DNA of 7,739 nucleotides, taken from positions 1 to 7,739 of the forward strand of contig JAFTPY010000052.1 of the NCBI GenBank assembly GCA_017463035.1, read 5' to 3'. Of the stretch, positions 1 through 5,405 are shown piece by piece. The notes under the pieces were generated by a model. The model worked only from the letters and a program-made list of their open reading frames with translations, had not been told where the DNA came from and did no database searches. Origin of the DNA: Lachnospiraceae bacterium. GTDB taxonomy: Bacteria > Bacillota > Clostridia > Lachnospirales > Lachnospiraceae. The first letter of the stretch is position 1; every line of letters begins with the position of its first letter. The translations under genes and the position numbers were made by a program.

Positions 1-1429
1 GACCGCACTCACACTCCCAGATGTTAAGCGGAGTACCCCAGTAACGGTTACGGGAAATTGCCCAGTCCTGAATATTTTCCAGCCAGTTGCCGAAACGGCC
101 CTTACCGATGGATTCCGGAATCCAGTTGATGGTGTTGTTGTTGCGGATTAAGTCGTCCTTTACCGCAGTTTCCTTGATGTACCAGGACTCCCGGGCATAG
201 TAGATGAGCGGAGTATCACATCTCCAACAATGCGGATAGCTGTGCTCAAACTTCGGTGCATCAAAGAGAAGTCCCTTCTTATCGAGATCGGTCAGAACCA
301 TCGGGTCTGCCTTCTTTACAAATACGCCTGCGTACGGGGTCTCGGCGGTCATTTCACCCTTACCGTCAACCAGCTGTACAAACGGCAGGTCATACTTTCT
401 TCCAACGTTAGCATCGTCTTCACCGAAGGCCGGAGCGATGTGTACCACGCCGGTACCGTCGGTCAAGGTAACGTAATTGTCACATACTACATAATGAGCC
501 TTCTTGCCCTGCTTTGCACAGATGTCTACCGCACAATCAAACAGCGGCTCGTATTCCTTGTATTCCAAATCCTTACCTACGTAAGTTTCAAGCACGGTAT
601 AAGCCGGTGCGTCTTCCTTGGCAAGCTTTCCGAGCACAGTGTCAAGAAGAGCTTCTGCCATGTAGTAGGTATAACCGTCAGCCGCTGCCACCTTTGCGTA
701 ACGCTCATCCGGGTTTACACAGAGAGCCACGTTACTCGGCAGGGTCCACGGGGTGGTGGTCCATGCCAAGATGTAAGCGTCCTCGCCTACTACCTTAAAG
801 CGTGCCACTGCGGAACGTTCCTTGACGTCTTTATAGCCCTGTGCCACTTCCGCGGAAGAAAGCGGGGTACCACAACGCGGACAATACGGCACAATCTTAA
901 AGCCCTTGTACAGTAAGCCCTTATCCCAAATCTGGCGAAGCGCCCACCACTCGGACTCAATGTAGTTGTCATGATAGGTTACGTACGGGTCGTCCATATC
1001 TGCCCAGAAACCAACGGTACCGGAGAAATCCTCCCACATACCCTTGTACTTCCAAACACTTTCCTTACACTTGTCGATAAACGGCTCCAAACCGTACTGC
1101 TCAATCTGGTCCTTACCGTCCAGACCGAGAAGCTTCTCCACCTCAATTTCTACCGGGAGACCGTGGGTATCCCAACCTGCCTTACGCGGTACCATATAGC
1201 CCTTCATGGTGCGGTAACGCGGAATCATATCCTTAATAACACGGGTCAAAACGTGACCGATGTGCGGCTTACCGTTTGCGGTCGGCGGGCCGTCATAGAA
1301 GGTGTAGGTCTCGCCCTGCTTTCTGGCCTCGATACTCTTCTCGAAAATCTTCTCGTCTTTCCAGAACTTTTCGACTTCTTTTTCTCTTTCCACGAAATTC
1401 ATGTTCGTGTCAACTTTGTTGTACAGCAT
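1..1429 (-). CDS. ileS: Isoleucyl-tRNA synthetase, N-terminal 476 residues (3' end beyond window)
   Basis: Charges tRNA-Ile with isoleucine in the cytoplasm (class I aminoacyl-tRNA synthetase). The reading frame is open from ATG at 1429 to the left edge. Visible motifs: class I signature with HIGH at residues 56-59 inside DGPPTANGKPHIGH; GWDTHGLPVEIEVEK (85-99); a zinc-type CPRCG (183-187); CP1 editing-domain motifs WTTTPWTLPSN (223-233) and GTGVVHIAPAFGEDD (325-339); a CWRC pair (401-404); and WAISRNRYWG (456-465). The KMSKS loop, anticodon-binding domain and C-terminus lie outside the window. The wording around HIGH and the PRYRTMKGY stretch resembles the long 'type 2' (eukaryote-like) IleRS group rather than the E. 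coli type; this is from memory of the families. The start is fixed by AGGAGG at 1437-1442, 7 nt before the ATG. Expression is controlled by the T-box leader upstream. No frameshift seen. Confidence 0.97.
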   Translation of the reverse strand, partial: MLYNKVDTNMNFVEREKEVEKFWKDEKIFEKSIEARKQGETYTFYDGPPTANGKPHIGHVLTRVIKDMIPRYRTMKGYMVPRKAGWDTHGLPVEIEVEKLLGLDGKDQIEQYGLEPFIDKCKESVWKYKGMWEDFSGTVGFWADMDDPYVTYHDNYIESEWWALRQIWDKGLLYKGFKIVPYCPRCGTPLSSAEVAQGYKDVKERSAVARFKVVGEDAYILAWTTTPWTLPSNVALCVNPDERYAKVAAADGYTYYMAEALLDTVLGKLAKEDAPAYTVLETYVGKDLEYKEYEPLFDCAVDICAKQGKKAHYVVCDNYVTLTDGTGVVHIAPAFGEDDANVGRKYDLPFVQLVDGKGEMTAETPYAGVFVKKADPMVLTDLDKKGLLFDAPKFEHSYPHCWRCDTPLIYYARESWYIKETAVKDDLIRNNNTINWIPESIGKGRFGNWLENIQDWAISRNRYWGTPLNIWECECG

Positions 1430-1436
1430 TGTTTGT

Positions 1437-1442
1437 CCTCCT
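1437..1442 (-). promoter_or_regulatory. Ribosome binding site of ileS
   Basis: AGGAGG on the minus strand, preceded by an A-run and followed by ACAAACA and then the ATG at 1429. It decides the ileS start. It lies just outside the left arm of the inverted repeat at 1460-1688, so that structure should leave it free. Confidence 0.9.
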
Positions 1443-1561
1443 TTTTTGGTGCTGGTCGCGGAACTTTTCATACCCGGGGACTCTTGTCTCGTCTTTCGGA
1501 TGTAAGGCTTTCTAATTGTTTCGGGGATGTATTTCACAAAAGGCATGCAACCGGTTCTAAT

Positions 1562-1577
1562 GCGACATCCATGTCGC
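1562..1577 (-). other. Hairpin with GGA in the apex, inner part of the 229-bp element
   Basis: A perfect 7-bp inverted repeat, GCGACAT-gg-ATGTCGC on the minus strand. As RNA it presents the string ACAUGGAUGU with GGA at the loop. It is one of two such hairpins 10 nt apart. Confidence 0.75.
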
Positions 1578-1587
1578 TTATCACCTT

Positions 1588-1608
1588 GTTTAGACATCCT
1601 GTCTAAAC
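1588..1608 (-). other. Second GGA-loop hairpin of the 229-bp element
   Basis: A perfect 9-bp inverted repeat, GTTTAGACA-gga-TGTCTAAAC on the minus strand. The loop is exactly GGA and the context ACAGGAUGU matches the shape of high-affinity CsrA/RsmA sites. There is no T-tract after it, so it is not a terminator. Confidence 0.75.
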
Positions 1609-1724
1609 ATTGCGGCGTACAATCAAAACAATAAGAAAGACTAACATCCTACACAAAGTTCCAAGAGTCCCCGGGTATGGAAAGTTCCTGGAAGCCGAAA
1701 AAGACGATGAGAAAGTATATTTCG

Positions 1725-1769
1725 CACAGGCGGCCCTTCGTGCCTCCCACACATCGAGGCTCTGCCTGC
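1725..1769 (-). other. Nested hairpin downstream of the T-box terminator
   Basis: The outer arms CAGGC (1727-1731) and GCCTG (1764-1768) enclose an inner 5-bp stem GCCTC/GAGGC (1742-1746 with 1756-1760). It lies in the read-through part of the ileS leader. A modest stem with no poly-U tail; its function is unknown. Confidence 0.4.
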
Positions 1770-1772
1770 ACG

Positions 1773-1804
1773 AAAAAAGTCCCCGTCCAAAACAGGACGA
1801 GGAC
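1773..1804 (-). terminator. T-box intrinsic terminator
   Basis: On the minus strand GTCCtCGTCC and GGACGGGGAC form a 10-bp stem (one mismatch) around a 6-nt loop (1779-1804), followed directly by TTTTTT (1778-1773). The 5' half of this stem also supplies the 3' strand of the antiterminator, so the two folds exclude each other. It is the regulated stop for ileS transcription when tRNA-Ile is charged. Confidence 0.92.
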
Positions 1805-2039
1805 CTAAAGTCTCGTTATACCACCTATTCGGTACTCCGGCATATAGCCTTTTATACTTCCTTCCTATAACGGGAAAGCCCCGGCGCGGTCTACTGGCTC
1901 TGCTTTCGACCTACAACTCAAAAGTGATTTTCCAAGCATCCGCTACTCGCATCCGGCTTCCACTGTCCCGGATTCGCTGTGCCTTTCGGCAGATGTGTAC
2001 TCTCTTTCTCAACGTCTTTTTGTGTTGTGAATTCAATTA
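1773..2039 (-). promoter_or_regulatory. Isoleucine-specific T-box riboswitch
   Basis: A cis-acting leader that senses uncharged tRNA-Ile and permits ileS transcription. Stem I is closed by ACAAC/GUUGU (2024-2028 with 1913-1917) and AAAAG/CUUUU (2016-2020 with 1920-1924). The 5' side carries GAGAGUA, typical of the loop E motif. The specifier reads AUC (Ile) at 1928-1926, preceded by GGAAA and followed by the conserved A. A Stem III-like hairpin GGC-uauau-GCC is visible in the linker. The antiterminator is AGG (1826-1824), bulge UGGUAUA (1823-1817), ACGAG (1816-1812), loop, CUCGU (1801-1797), CCU (1796-1794). UGGU in the bulge can pair with an ACCA tRNA end, fitting discriminator A of tRNA-Ile. 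The terminator overlaps the antiterminator's 3' strand. Every functional part can be read, and the specifier agrees with the gene downstream. Confidence 0.95.
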
Positions 2040-2045
2040 TCTTAT

Positions 2046-2074
2046 AGTATACGAGGGGTTTCGGGAAATGTCAA
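2046..2074 (-). promoter_or_regulatory. ileS promoter (sigma-A)
   Basis: TTGACA (2074-2069), a 17-bp spacer, and TATACT (2051-2046) on the minus strand. The -35 is a perfect match and the -10 has one mismatch. The expected start is near 2039, just ahead of T-box Stem I. The -35 lies 8 bp beyond the stop of the upstream 130-aa gene, so the two units abut. Confidence 0.93.
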
Positions 2075-2092
2075 GGAAAATTTATTTTTCCT
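2074..2092 (-). other. AT-rich inverted repeat across a stop codon and the ileS -35
   Basis: AGGAAAA-ATAAA-TTTTCCT on the minus strand, a perfect 7-bp stem with a 5-nt loop. The stop codon TAA of the 130-aa gene lies in its loop region and its end touches the ileS -35 hexamer. It could be a weak 3' end structure for the small-gene operon. There is no proper T-tract, so I do not call it a terminator. Confidence 0.45.
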
Positions 2093-2474
2093 CACTTTTC
2101 TTCCCCATCAAATGCACATACTGCGGATAATATTTCTTCATCAGGGACATAAACTGGTTCCGCACCCGGTCCACATGCGTGAATTTTACAAGCAGCAAAA
2201 GCAATCCGCATACCGGCACCAGACATACTGTCGCCGCAATAGCAACCGCCGGATTCCCGTTCGGCATTTTTCCTACACTCATAGCGGTCATCAATACCAA
2301 AAGAAGCACTACTGCCCCCATGATGATTGCCGCACGTTTGAAGCCTTTCATCAACTCCGCACGCCTGGTCATAATCCGTGCATAAATCAGTTCCAGTTCC
2401 TCTGCGGAGTATTTCCATTCCTTCATTCCCTTTTTAATTTCCGGAGATAAATTTTCAACATAAATCCTTACCAT
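2082..2474 (-). CDS. Small two-TM membrane protein of unknown function (130 aa)
   Basis: I do not recognise a family. The N-terminal 40 residues are charged and probably helical and cytoplasmic (EIKKGMKEWKYSAEELELIYARI). They are followed by two hydrophobic segments at about residues 47-66 and 75-97, separated by a short Gly/Pro/Asn turn (VGKMPNGNPA). A basic C-terminal tail (98-130) ends in KKSEEK. The topology suggests a membrane hairpin with both ends inside. The start is supported by AGGAGG at 2481-2486, 6 nt before the ATG. It is the last gene of a likely three-gene run, beginning 22 bp after the 112-aa gene. It is not visibly paralogous to the other two members. Confidence 0.8.
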   Translation of the reverse strand: MVRIYVENLSPEIKKGMKEWKYSAEELELIYARIMTRRAELMKGFKRAAIIMGAVVLLLVLMTAMSVGKMPNGNPAVAIAATVCLVPVCGLLLLLVKFTHVDRVRNQFMSLMKKYYPQYVHLMGKKSEEK

Positions 2475-2496
2475 AGAAGTCCTCCTATCCTCTTCT

Positions 2497-2835
2497 CTAT
2501 TCCTCTTCTTTCTCTTTCGTCACAATACTTCTATCAATAAGGTCAATAATATCAACAAGCACAACAACTATATAGGGGATCCAATACTTTAATTCAATAG
2601 ACTTTAATTCAATAGACTCATGAAACGAATCGAATATCATATACGCAACAATCCATATCCCAGCCAGCAAAAACAAATATTTGATTCCGATGCCAGCCAC
2701 ATCTTTCCAGGATATCCGGAATGTCCAGTTTCCCTTTCCTGCTTTTTTCACCCTGCTTACAAGATTCACTAATGTATGTGCCTCAAACAATACCAAAATG
2801 CAAATCGCAATGCTCAAAACTATTATCTTTCCCAT
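2497..2835 (-). CDS. Small three-TM membrane protein (112 aa), paralogue of the adjacent 92-aa gene
   Basis: Unknown function. Hydrophobic segments at about residues 3-25, 50-70 and 85-101. The first two are separated by a basic loop, RVKKAGKGNWTFRISWKDV (28-46), which is nearly repeated in the 92-aa neighbour (VKKAGKGNSTFRLSWKKV). The C-terminal VDIIDLIDRSI also matches the neighbour's VVDLIEESVEI. The protein carries an in-frame 5-residue duplication, SIELK-SIELK (74-83), caused by a 15-bp tandem repeat. It ends in an acidic tail, KEKEEE. A GAGAGG-type ribosome binding site lies at 2843-2849. It starts 18 bp after the 92-aa gene and 22 bp ahead of the 130-aa gene, consistent with one transcript. 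A phage or toxin-immunity role is conceivable but nothing shows it. Confidence 0.8.
   Translation of the reverse strand: MGKIIVLSIAICILVLFEAHTLVNLVSRVKKAGKGNWTFRISWKDVAGIGIKYLFLLAGIWIVAYMIFDSFHESIELKSIELKYWIPYIVVVLVDIIDLIDRSIVTKEKEEE
2588..2617. repeat. 15-bp tandem duplication inside the 112-aa gene
   Basis: Two identical, directly abutting copies of TTTAATTCAATAGAC (2588-2602 and 2603-2617, plus strand). It adds five residues in frame between the second and third membrane segments. Identical copies suggest a recent slippage event. Confidence 0.95.
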
Positions 2836-2853
2836 TTCGTATCCTCTCTGTAC

Positions 2854-3132
2854 TTACTTCTTTATCTCTACGCTTTCCTCAATCAAATCCACAACAAGGA
2901 AGAGCGCCATACCAAAACTTGACATCCAGCCCGGATTCCCGTCAATCTTCTGATGCACGGATAACATTCCCCACAACACGGCTCCGCTCCCTTTAAAAAG
3001 CACCTTTTTCCAGGACAATCTGAACGTGCTGTTCCCTTTTCCTGCTTTCTTCACTTTTACCACAATACTGACCGAACAGTATGCAGCATATACCAATGCC
3101 AAAATCATCACTATCAAAGATACGGTTTCCAT
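2854..3132 (-). CDS. Small membrane protein (92 aa), first gene of the three-gene operon
   Basis: Unknown function. Hydrophobic segments at about residues 5-26, 45-59 (weaker) and 71-84. The loop VKKAGKGNSTFRLSWKKV (27-44) and the C-terminal VVDLIEESVEIKK are shared with the 112-aa protein downstream, so the pair arose by tandem duplication. It is shorter because it lacks much of the segment between the second and third helices. A strong AAGGAGGAG ribosome binding site lies immediately upstream of the ATG at 3132. An extended -10 promoter is about 40 bp upstream. Its stop is 18 bp before the next start. Confidence 0.8.
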   Translation of the reverse strand: METVSLIVMILALVYAAYCSVSIVVKVKKAGKGNSTFRLSWKKVLFKGSGAVLWGMLSVHQKIDGNPGWMSSFGMALFLVVDLIEESVEIKK

Positions 3133-3170
3133 TTTTCTCCTCCTTCATAAAACAATCTGTTTCACATTCC

Positions 3171-3179
3171 ATTATAACA
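3171..3179 (-). promoter_or_regulatory. Extended -10 promoter for the small membrane-protein operon
   Basis: TGTTATAAT on the minus strand: a consensus -10 (TATAAT, 3176-3171) with the TGn extension. No good -35 is seen at 17 bp (ATGTAA). It lies about 40 bp before the 92-aa gene start. Confidence 0.7.
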
Positions 3180-3195
3180 TATATTACTAATGTTA

Positions 3196-3227
3196 CATCA
3201 TTTCCCTGATGATTTTCTACTTGTAGA
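3196..3227. promoter_or_regulatory. Two adjacent dyads upstream of the small-gene promoter
   Basis: CATCA-tttccc-TGATG (3196-3212) and TCTAC-tt-GTAGA (3216-3227), both perfect 5-bp inverted repeats. They sit in the -35 region and just upstream of the extended -10. They could be regulator sites, or 3' end structures of the 183-aa gene transcript, which would end here. Neither has a T-tract. Confidence 0.35.
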
Positions 3228-3248
3228 TTATGTACTCACATTTATTAT

Positions 3249-3800
3249 CTACTCTATATAGTCCTTCAAACAATTATACAACCAGCCAACAATAATATAG
3301 GCACGCATATCACTGCATATCTTATCTGCATTTGATTGATAAATCCCCCTAGGCATCATTTCGCCTTCCTCATCGTAATATACGCCGGTCCAATACCGCA
3401 CTTTCCCGCCATATTCTTTAAACGCAGGCACATCCTTATGTACAGACGTCACAAAATACTCATCCTTTAACACAACAGCCAAATACAACCCATACATCAA
3501 TTTTACCGTTCCCGCATCGGTTGTTCCTACCAATTCCAACATATCCCCGTAATTGTCCTCCCGAATTTTCTTCGCTGTTTCGGACAATTCCGCTACAAAT
3601 GCCTCTTCCGAGGTAGCAGCATAGATGTCTCCGTTGGCACAAATAAATATACAATCCTCCCGTGTACTGTTCTCCATAAACGCAATGTACGGAAGCTTTT
3701 GTTCTAATTTTCGATTAGTAACTACAGCAACCACCGTCACCAGAGCAACTATGAACAGGATTGTTACCGATATGATTATGTTTTTTCGCTTTTTTAACAC
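3249..3800 (-). CDS. Membrane-anchored extracytoplasmic protein of unknown function (183 aa)
   Basis: I do not recognise a family. A basic N-terminus (MLKKRKN) precedes one hydrophobic segment at about residues 8-27, then a long soluble part, so it is most likely a signal anchor with the domain (30-183) outside the membrane. There is no lipobox. The soluble part is mixed, with two Cys (EDCIFICANG, 48-57), an aromatic stretch VRYWTGVYYDEEG and a hydrophobic C-terminus. The start is GTG at 3800, supported by AGGTGGGG a few bases upstream; no ATG lies nearby in frame. It has its own promoter and is transcribed away from the ATPase gene. A 115-bp gap separates it from the small-gene operon, which has a separate promoter. 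Function unknown. Confidence 0.78.
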   Translation of the reverse strand: MLKKRKNIIISVTILFIVALVTVVAVVTNRKLEQKLPYIAFMENSTREDCIFICANGDIYAATSEEAFVAELSETAKKIREDNYGDMLELVGTTDAGTVKLMYGLYLAVVLKDEYFVTSVHKDVPAFKEYGGKVRYWTGVYYDEEGEMMPRGIYQSNADKICSDMRAYIIVGWLYNCLKDYIE

Positions 3801-3829
3801 TTAACCCCACCTTTCCGCATCTATACCCC

Positions 3830-3858
3830 ATTGTATCATATTCCGTTTTGCTAGTCTA
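3830..3858 (-). promoter_or_regulatory. Promoter of the 183-aa gene
   Basis: TAGACT (3858-3853), a 17-bp spacer, and TACAAT (3835-3830) on the minus strand, with a TGn extension before the -10. It is about 30 bp upstream of the GTG start. Confidence 0.65.
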
Positions 3859-3888
3859 CTTTTCTTGATTGCTTCACAAAGATATACC

Positions 3889-3971
3889 ATTTCTGCTTTT
3901 TCGTGCAATTCTCTTCATTTGATTTCTGCTTTTTCGTGCAATTTTTCACTTTCAAAACTTGCTTTTTCGTG
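3889..3971 (+). repeat. Three direct repeats at an exact 33-bp period upstream of the ATPase gene
   Basis: The core TGCTTTTTCGTG occurs at 3894, 3927 and 3960, each exactly 33 bp apart. Copies 1 and 2 are identical over 22 bp (3889-3910 and 3922-3943), including a TGC...GCA partial dyad. Copy 3 keeps the 12-bp core and supplies the -35 of the ATPase promoter. The regular spacing, about three helical turns, and the promoter overlap suggest protein-binding sites. Confidence 0.85.
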
Positions 3972-3987
3972 TTCTCTGTGTTATAGT
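3959..3987 (+). promoter_or_regulatory. Promoter of the AAA/DUF4143 gene
   Basis: TTGCTT (3959-3964), a 17-bp spacer, and TATAGT (3982-3987) with TGT directly before it (extended -10). The -35 lies within the third 33-bp repeat. A leader of about 70 nt follows before the start codon. A second -10-like TATACT at 4035-4040 has no -35 and is too near the ribosome binding site to be preferred. Confidence 0.7.
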
Positions 3988-4064
3988 AAAGTCACAAAAC
4001 ACTTATTTTTACTGATATTTATGCCATTTTGCGATATACTGTTTTTGTCAGGAGGTTTGTGACC

Positions 4065-5405
4065 ATGCTGAAACGTAAAATTTATGACCGTTTGGTAGAA
4101 TGGAAGGAAAAGAGCAACGGTTCCTCCGCCTTATTAATTGACGGTGCCCGACGTGTCGGAAAGAGTTTTATTGCCAAAGAGTTTGCCGAGAAGGAATACA
4201 GAAGTCACATCATCGTGGATTTCGGTAATGCTCCGCAGGATATCCTTGATTTGTTTTTGAATGACAGCTCCAATCCGGATTTGTTTTTTGCAAAGCTCTC
4301 CACCTTTTATTCCACCCCGCTTTTCAAGCGGGAATCTCTCATTGTATTTGACGAAGTGCAACAATTCCCGCGGGCGCGACAGTTGATTAAATATTTAGTC
4401 GCCGACGGACGCTATGATTATCTGGAAACAGGTTCCTTGATTCGGCTTAAGCAAAACGTAAAGGACATCATCATTCCTTCCGAAGAAGATCACATCGAAA
4501 TGTTTCCTCTGGATTTTGAGGAATTCTTGTGGGCTATGGGTGATACCGTAACCGTACCGATGCTAAAACAATGCTTTGAAAGCAAAACCCCTCTGGGGCA
4601 GGCACTCCACCGAAAGATAATGAATGACTTCCGGCAATATGTCCTTGTAGGAGGGATGCCGCAGTCCGTTTTGGCCTATTTGAACGAAAAAGATTTTGAA
4701 GTCTCCGATACCGTAAAGCGTCGTATCTTAAAGCTTTATCGCGACGATGTCTCCAAGTTTGCGGCAGGCTATGAGGATAAAGTTTTTGCGGTATTTGACG
4801 GTATTCCGGGACAGCTTTCCAAAAAGGAAAAGAAATATAAATTATCCTCCATTCACAAAGATGCCCGCTTCCGCACCTATGAAGATTCCTTTTTATGGCT
4901 GCAGGAAGCAATGGTGGTCAATACCTGTTTTAACGCCACCGATCCGAATATCGGTCTGGCGTTAAGTGCCGACCATGCCACGCAGAAGTGCTACATGGCG
5001 GATACGGGGCTTTTGGTCACTCACACCTTTATGGACAATTCTTACACCGAAAACGAGTTGTACCGCGCCATCTTATTTGACCGTCTGAACATTAACGAAG
5101 GTATGATTATGGAGAACGTCGTGGCACAAATGCTCCGTCGCAACGGACATAAGCTGTATTTTTATTCCCGTTCCGATGCCATACAAAGAGAGAACCATAT
5201 GGAAATAGACTTTTTAATTGCTGAGGGCAAAAAAATCGCACCGATTGAAGTCAAGTCCAACAATTACACAAGTCATGCCTCCCTCGACAAATTCCGCAAC
5301 CGATTTTCCAAGGTCATCGGAAATGCCTACATTTTATACAGCAAGGACATTTTGATAAAAGACGGCATTACCCATTTACCGTTCTATATGGCAATGTTTC
5401 TTTAA
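4065..5405 (+). CDS. AAA ATPase with C-terminal DUF4143 (PD-(D/E)XK-like) domain, 446 aa
   Basis: A member of the AAA_14 + DUF4143 family, abundant in anaerobic Firmicutes and Bacteroidetes; its cellular role is not established. Walker A is GARRVGKS (residues 27-34) and Walker B is LIVFDEVQ (92-99). A sensor-like LETGS is at 120-124, then the family hallmark MFPLDFEEFLWA (146-157). The DUF4143 part begins near QYVLVGGMPQSV (191-202), with YMADTGLL (310-317). The C-terminus has nuclease-fold residues in the expected order: E350 (MENVVAQML), D382 (MEIDFLI) and E395-x-K397 (PIEVKS). Length is normal and all motifs are intact. I place the start at ATG 4065, 9 nt after AGGAGG (4050-4055). An earlier in-frame codon at 4029 would put that site inside the gene. 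No terminator is seen after it; pncB begins 117 bp downstream with its own promoter. Confidence 0.93.
   Translation: MLKRKIYDRLVEWKEKSNGSSALLIDGARRVGKSFIAKEFAEKEYRSHIIVDFGNAPQDILDLFLNDSSNPDLFFAKLSTFYSTPLFKRESLIVFDEVQQFPRARQLIKYLVADGRYDYLETGSLIRLKQNVKDIIIPSEEDHIEMFPLDFEEFLWAMGDTVTVPMLKQCFESKTPLGQALHRKIMNDFRQYVLVGGMPQSVLAYLNEKDFEVSDTVKRRILKLYRDDVSKFAAGYEDKVFAVFDGIPGQLSKKEKKYKLSSIHKDARFRTYEDSFLWLQEAMVVNTCFNATDPNIGLALSADHATQKCYMADTGLLVTHTFMDNSYTENELYRAILFDRLNINEGMIMENVVAQMLRRNGHKLYFYSRSDAIQRENHMEIDFLIAEGKKIAPIEVKSNNYTSHASLDKFRNRFSKVIGNAYILYSKDILIKDGITHLPFYMAMFL

Larger units (their letters stand above)
1460..1688. repeat. 229-bp inverted-repeat element inside the ileS leader (MITE-like or structured RNA)
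   Basis: The outer 27 bp of both ends are inverted copies of each other with one mismatch (1460-1486 against 1662-1688; shared core CATACCCGGGGACTCTTG). After a diverged 11-12 nt stretch the arms match again over 24 positions with 3 mismatches (1498-1521 against 1626-1649), so each arm is about 62 nt. The interior (1522-1625) contains two further perfect hairpins. No target-site duplication is visible at the flanks and there is no gene inside. In the ileS transcript the arms would fold into one long stem between the T-box terminator and the ribosome binding site. Either a miniature inverted-repeat transposable element or a cis-acting or processed RNA would fit; the sequence alone does not decide. 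Confidence 0.8.

Noticed and set aside
230..1606. Long plus-strand reading frames opposite ileS and its leader
   Set aside because: They are antisense shadows of ileS, have no ribosome sites or recognisable domains, and ileS itself is unmistakable on the other strand.
1714..1719. TATACT on the minus strand downstream of the T-box terminator as a second ileS promoter
   Set aside because: The hexamer 17 bp upstream (CACGAA) bears no resemblance to a -35 and there is no TGn extension.
3211..3230. TCTAC-tt-GTAGA within TTTTCTACTTGTAGAT resembles the stem of a Cas12a crRNA repeat
   Set aside because: Only one copy, the loop is 2 nt instead of about 4, there is no spacer array, and no cas gene is present. 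Chance dyad or regulator site is more likely.
3865..4062. A 65-residue plus-strand reading frame with an 11-residue repeat (ISAFSCN-type) across the 33-bp repeats
   Set aside because: It begins at TTG with no ribosome binding site, spans the promoter of the ATPase gene, and its repeat pattern follows simply because 33 is a multiple of 3. Substitutions between units are not biased to synonymous sites.
4029..4064. Earlier in-frame start for the ATPase, adding 12 residues
   Set aside because: The AGGAGG at 4050-4055 would lie inside the gene, no ribosome binding site precedes 4029, and the added residues are not typical of the family.
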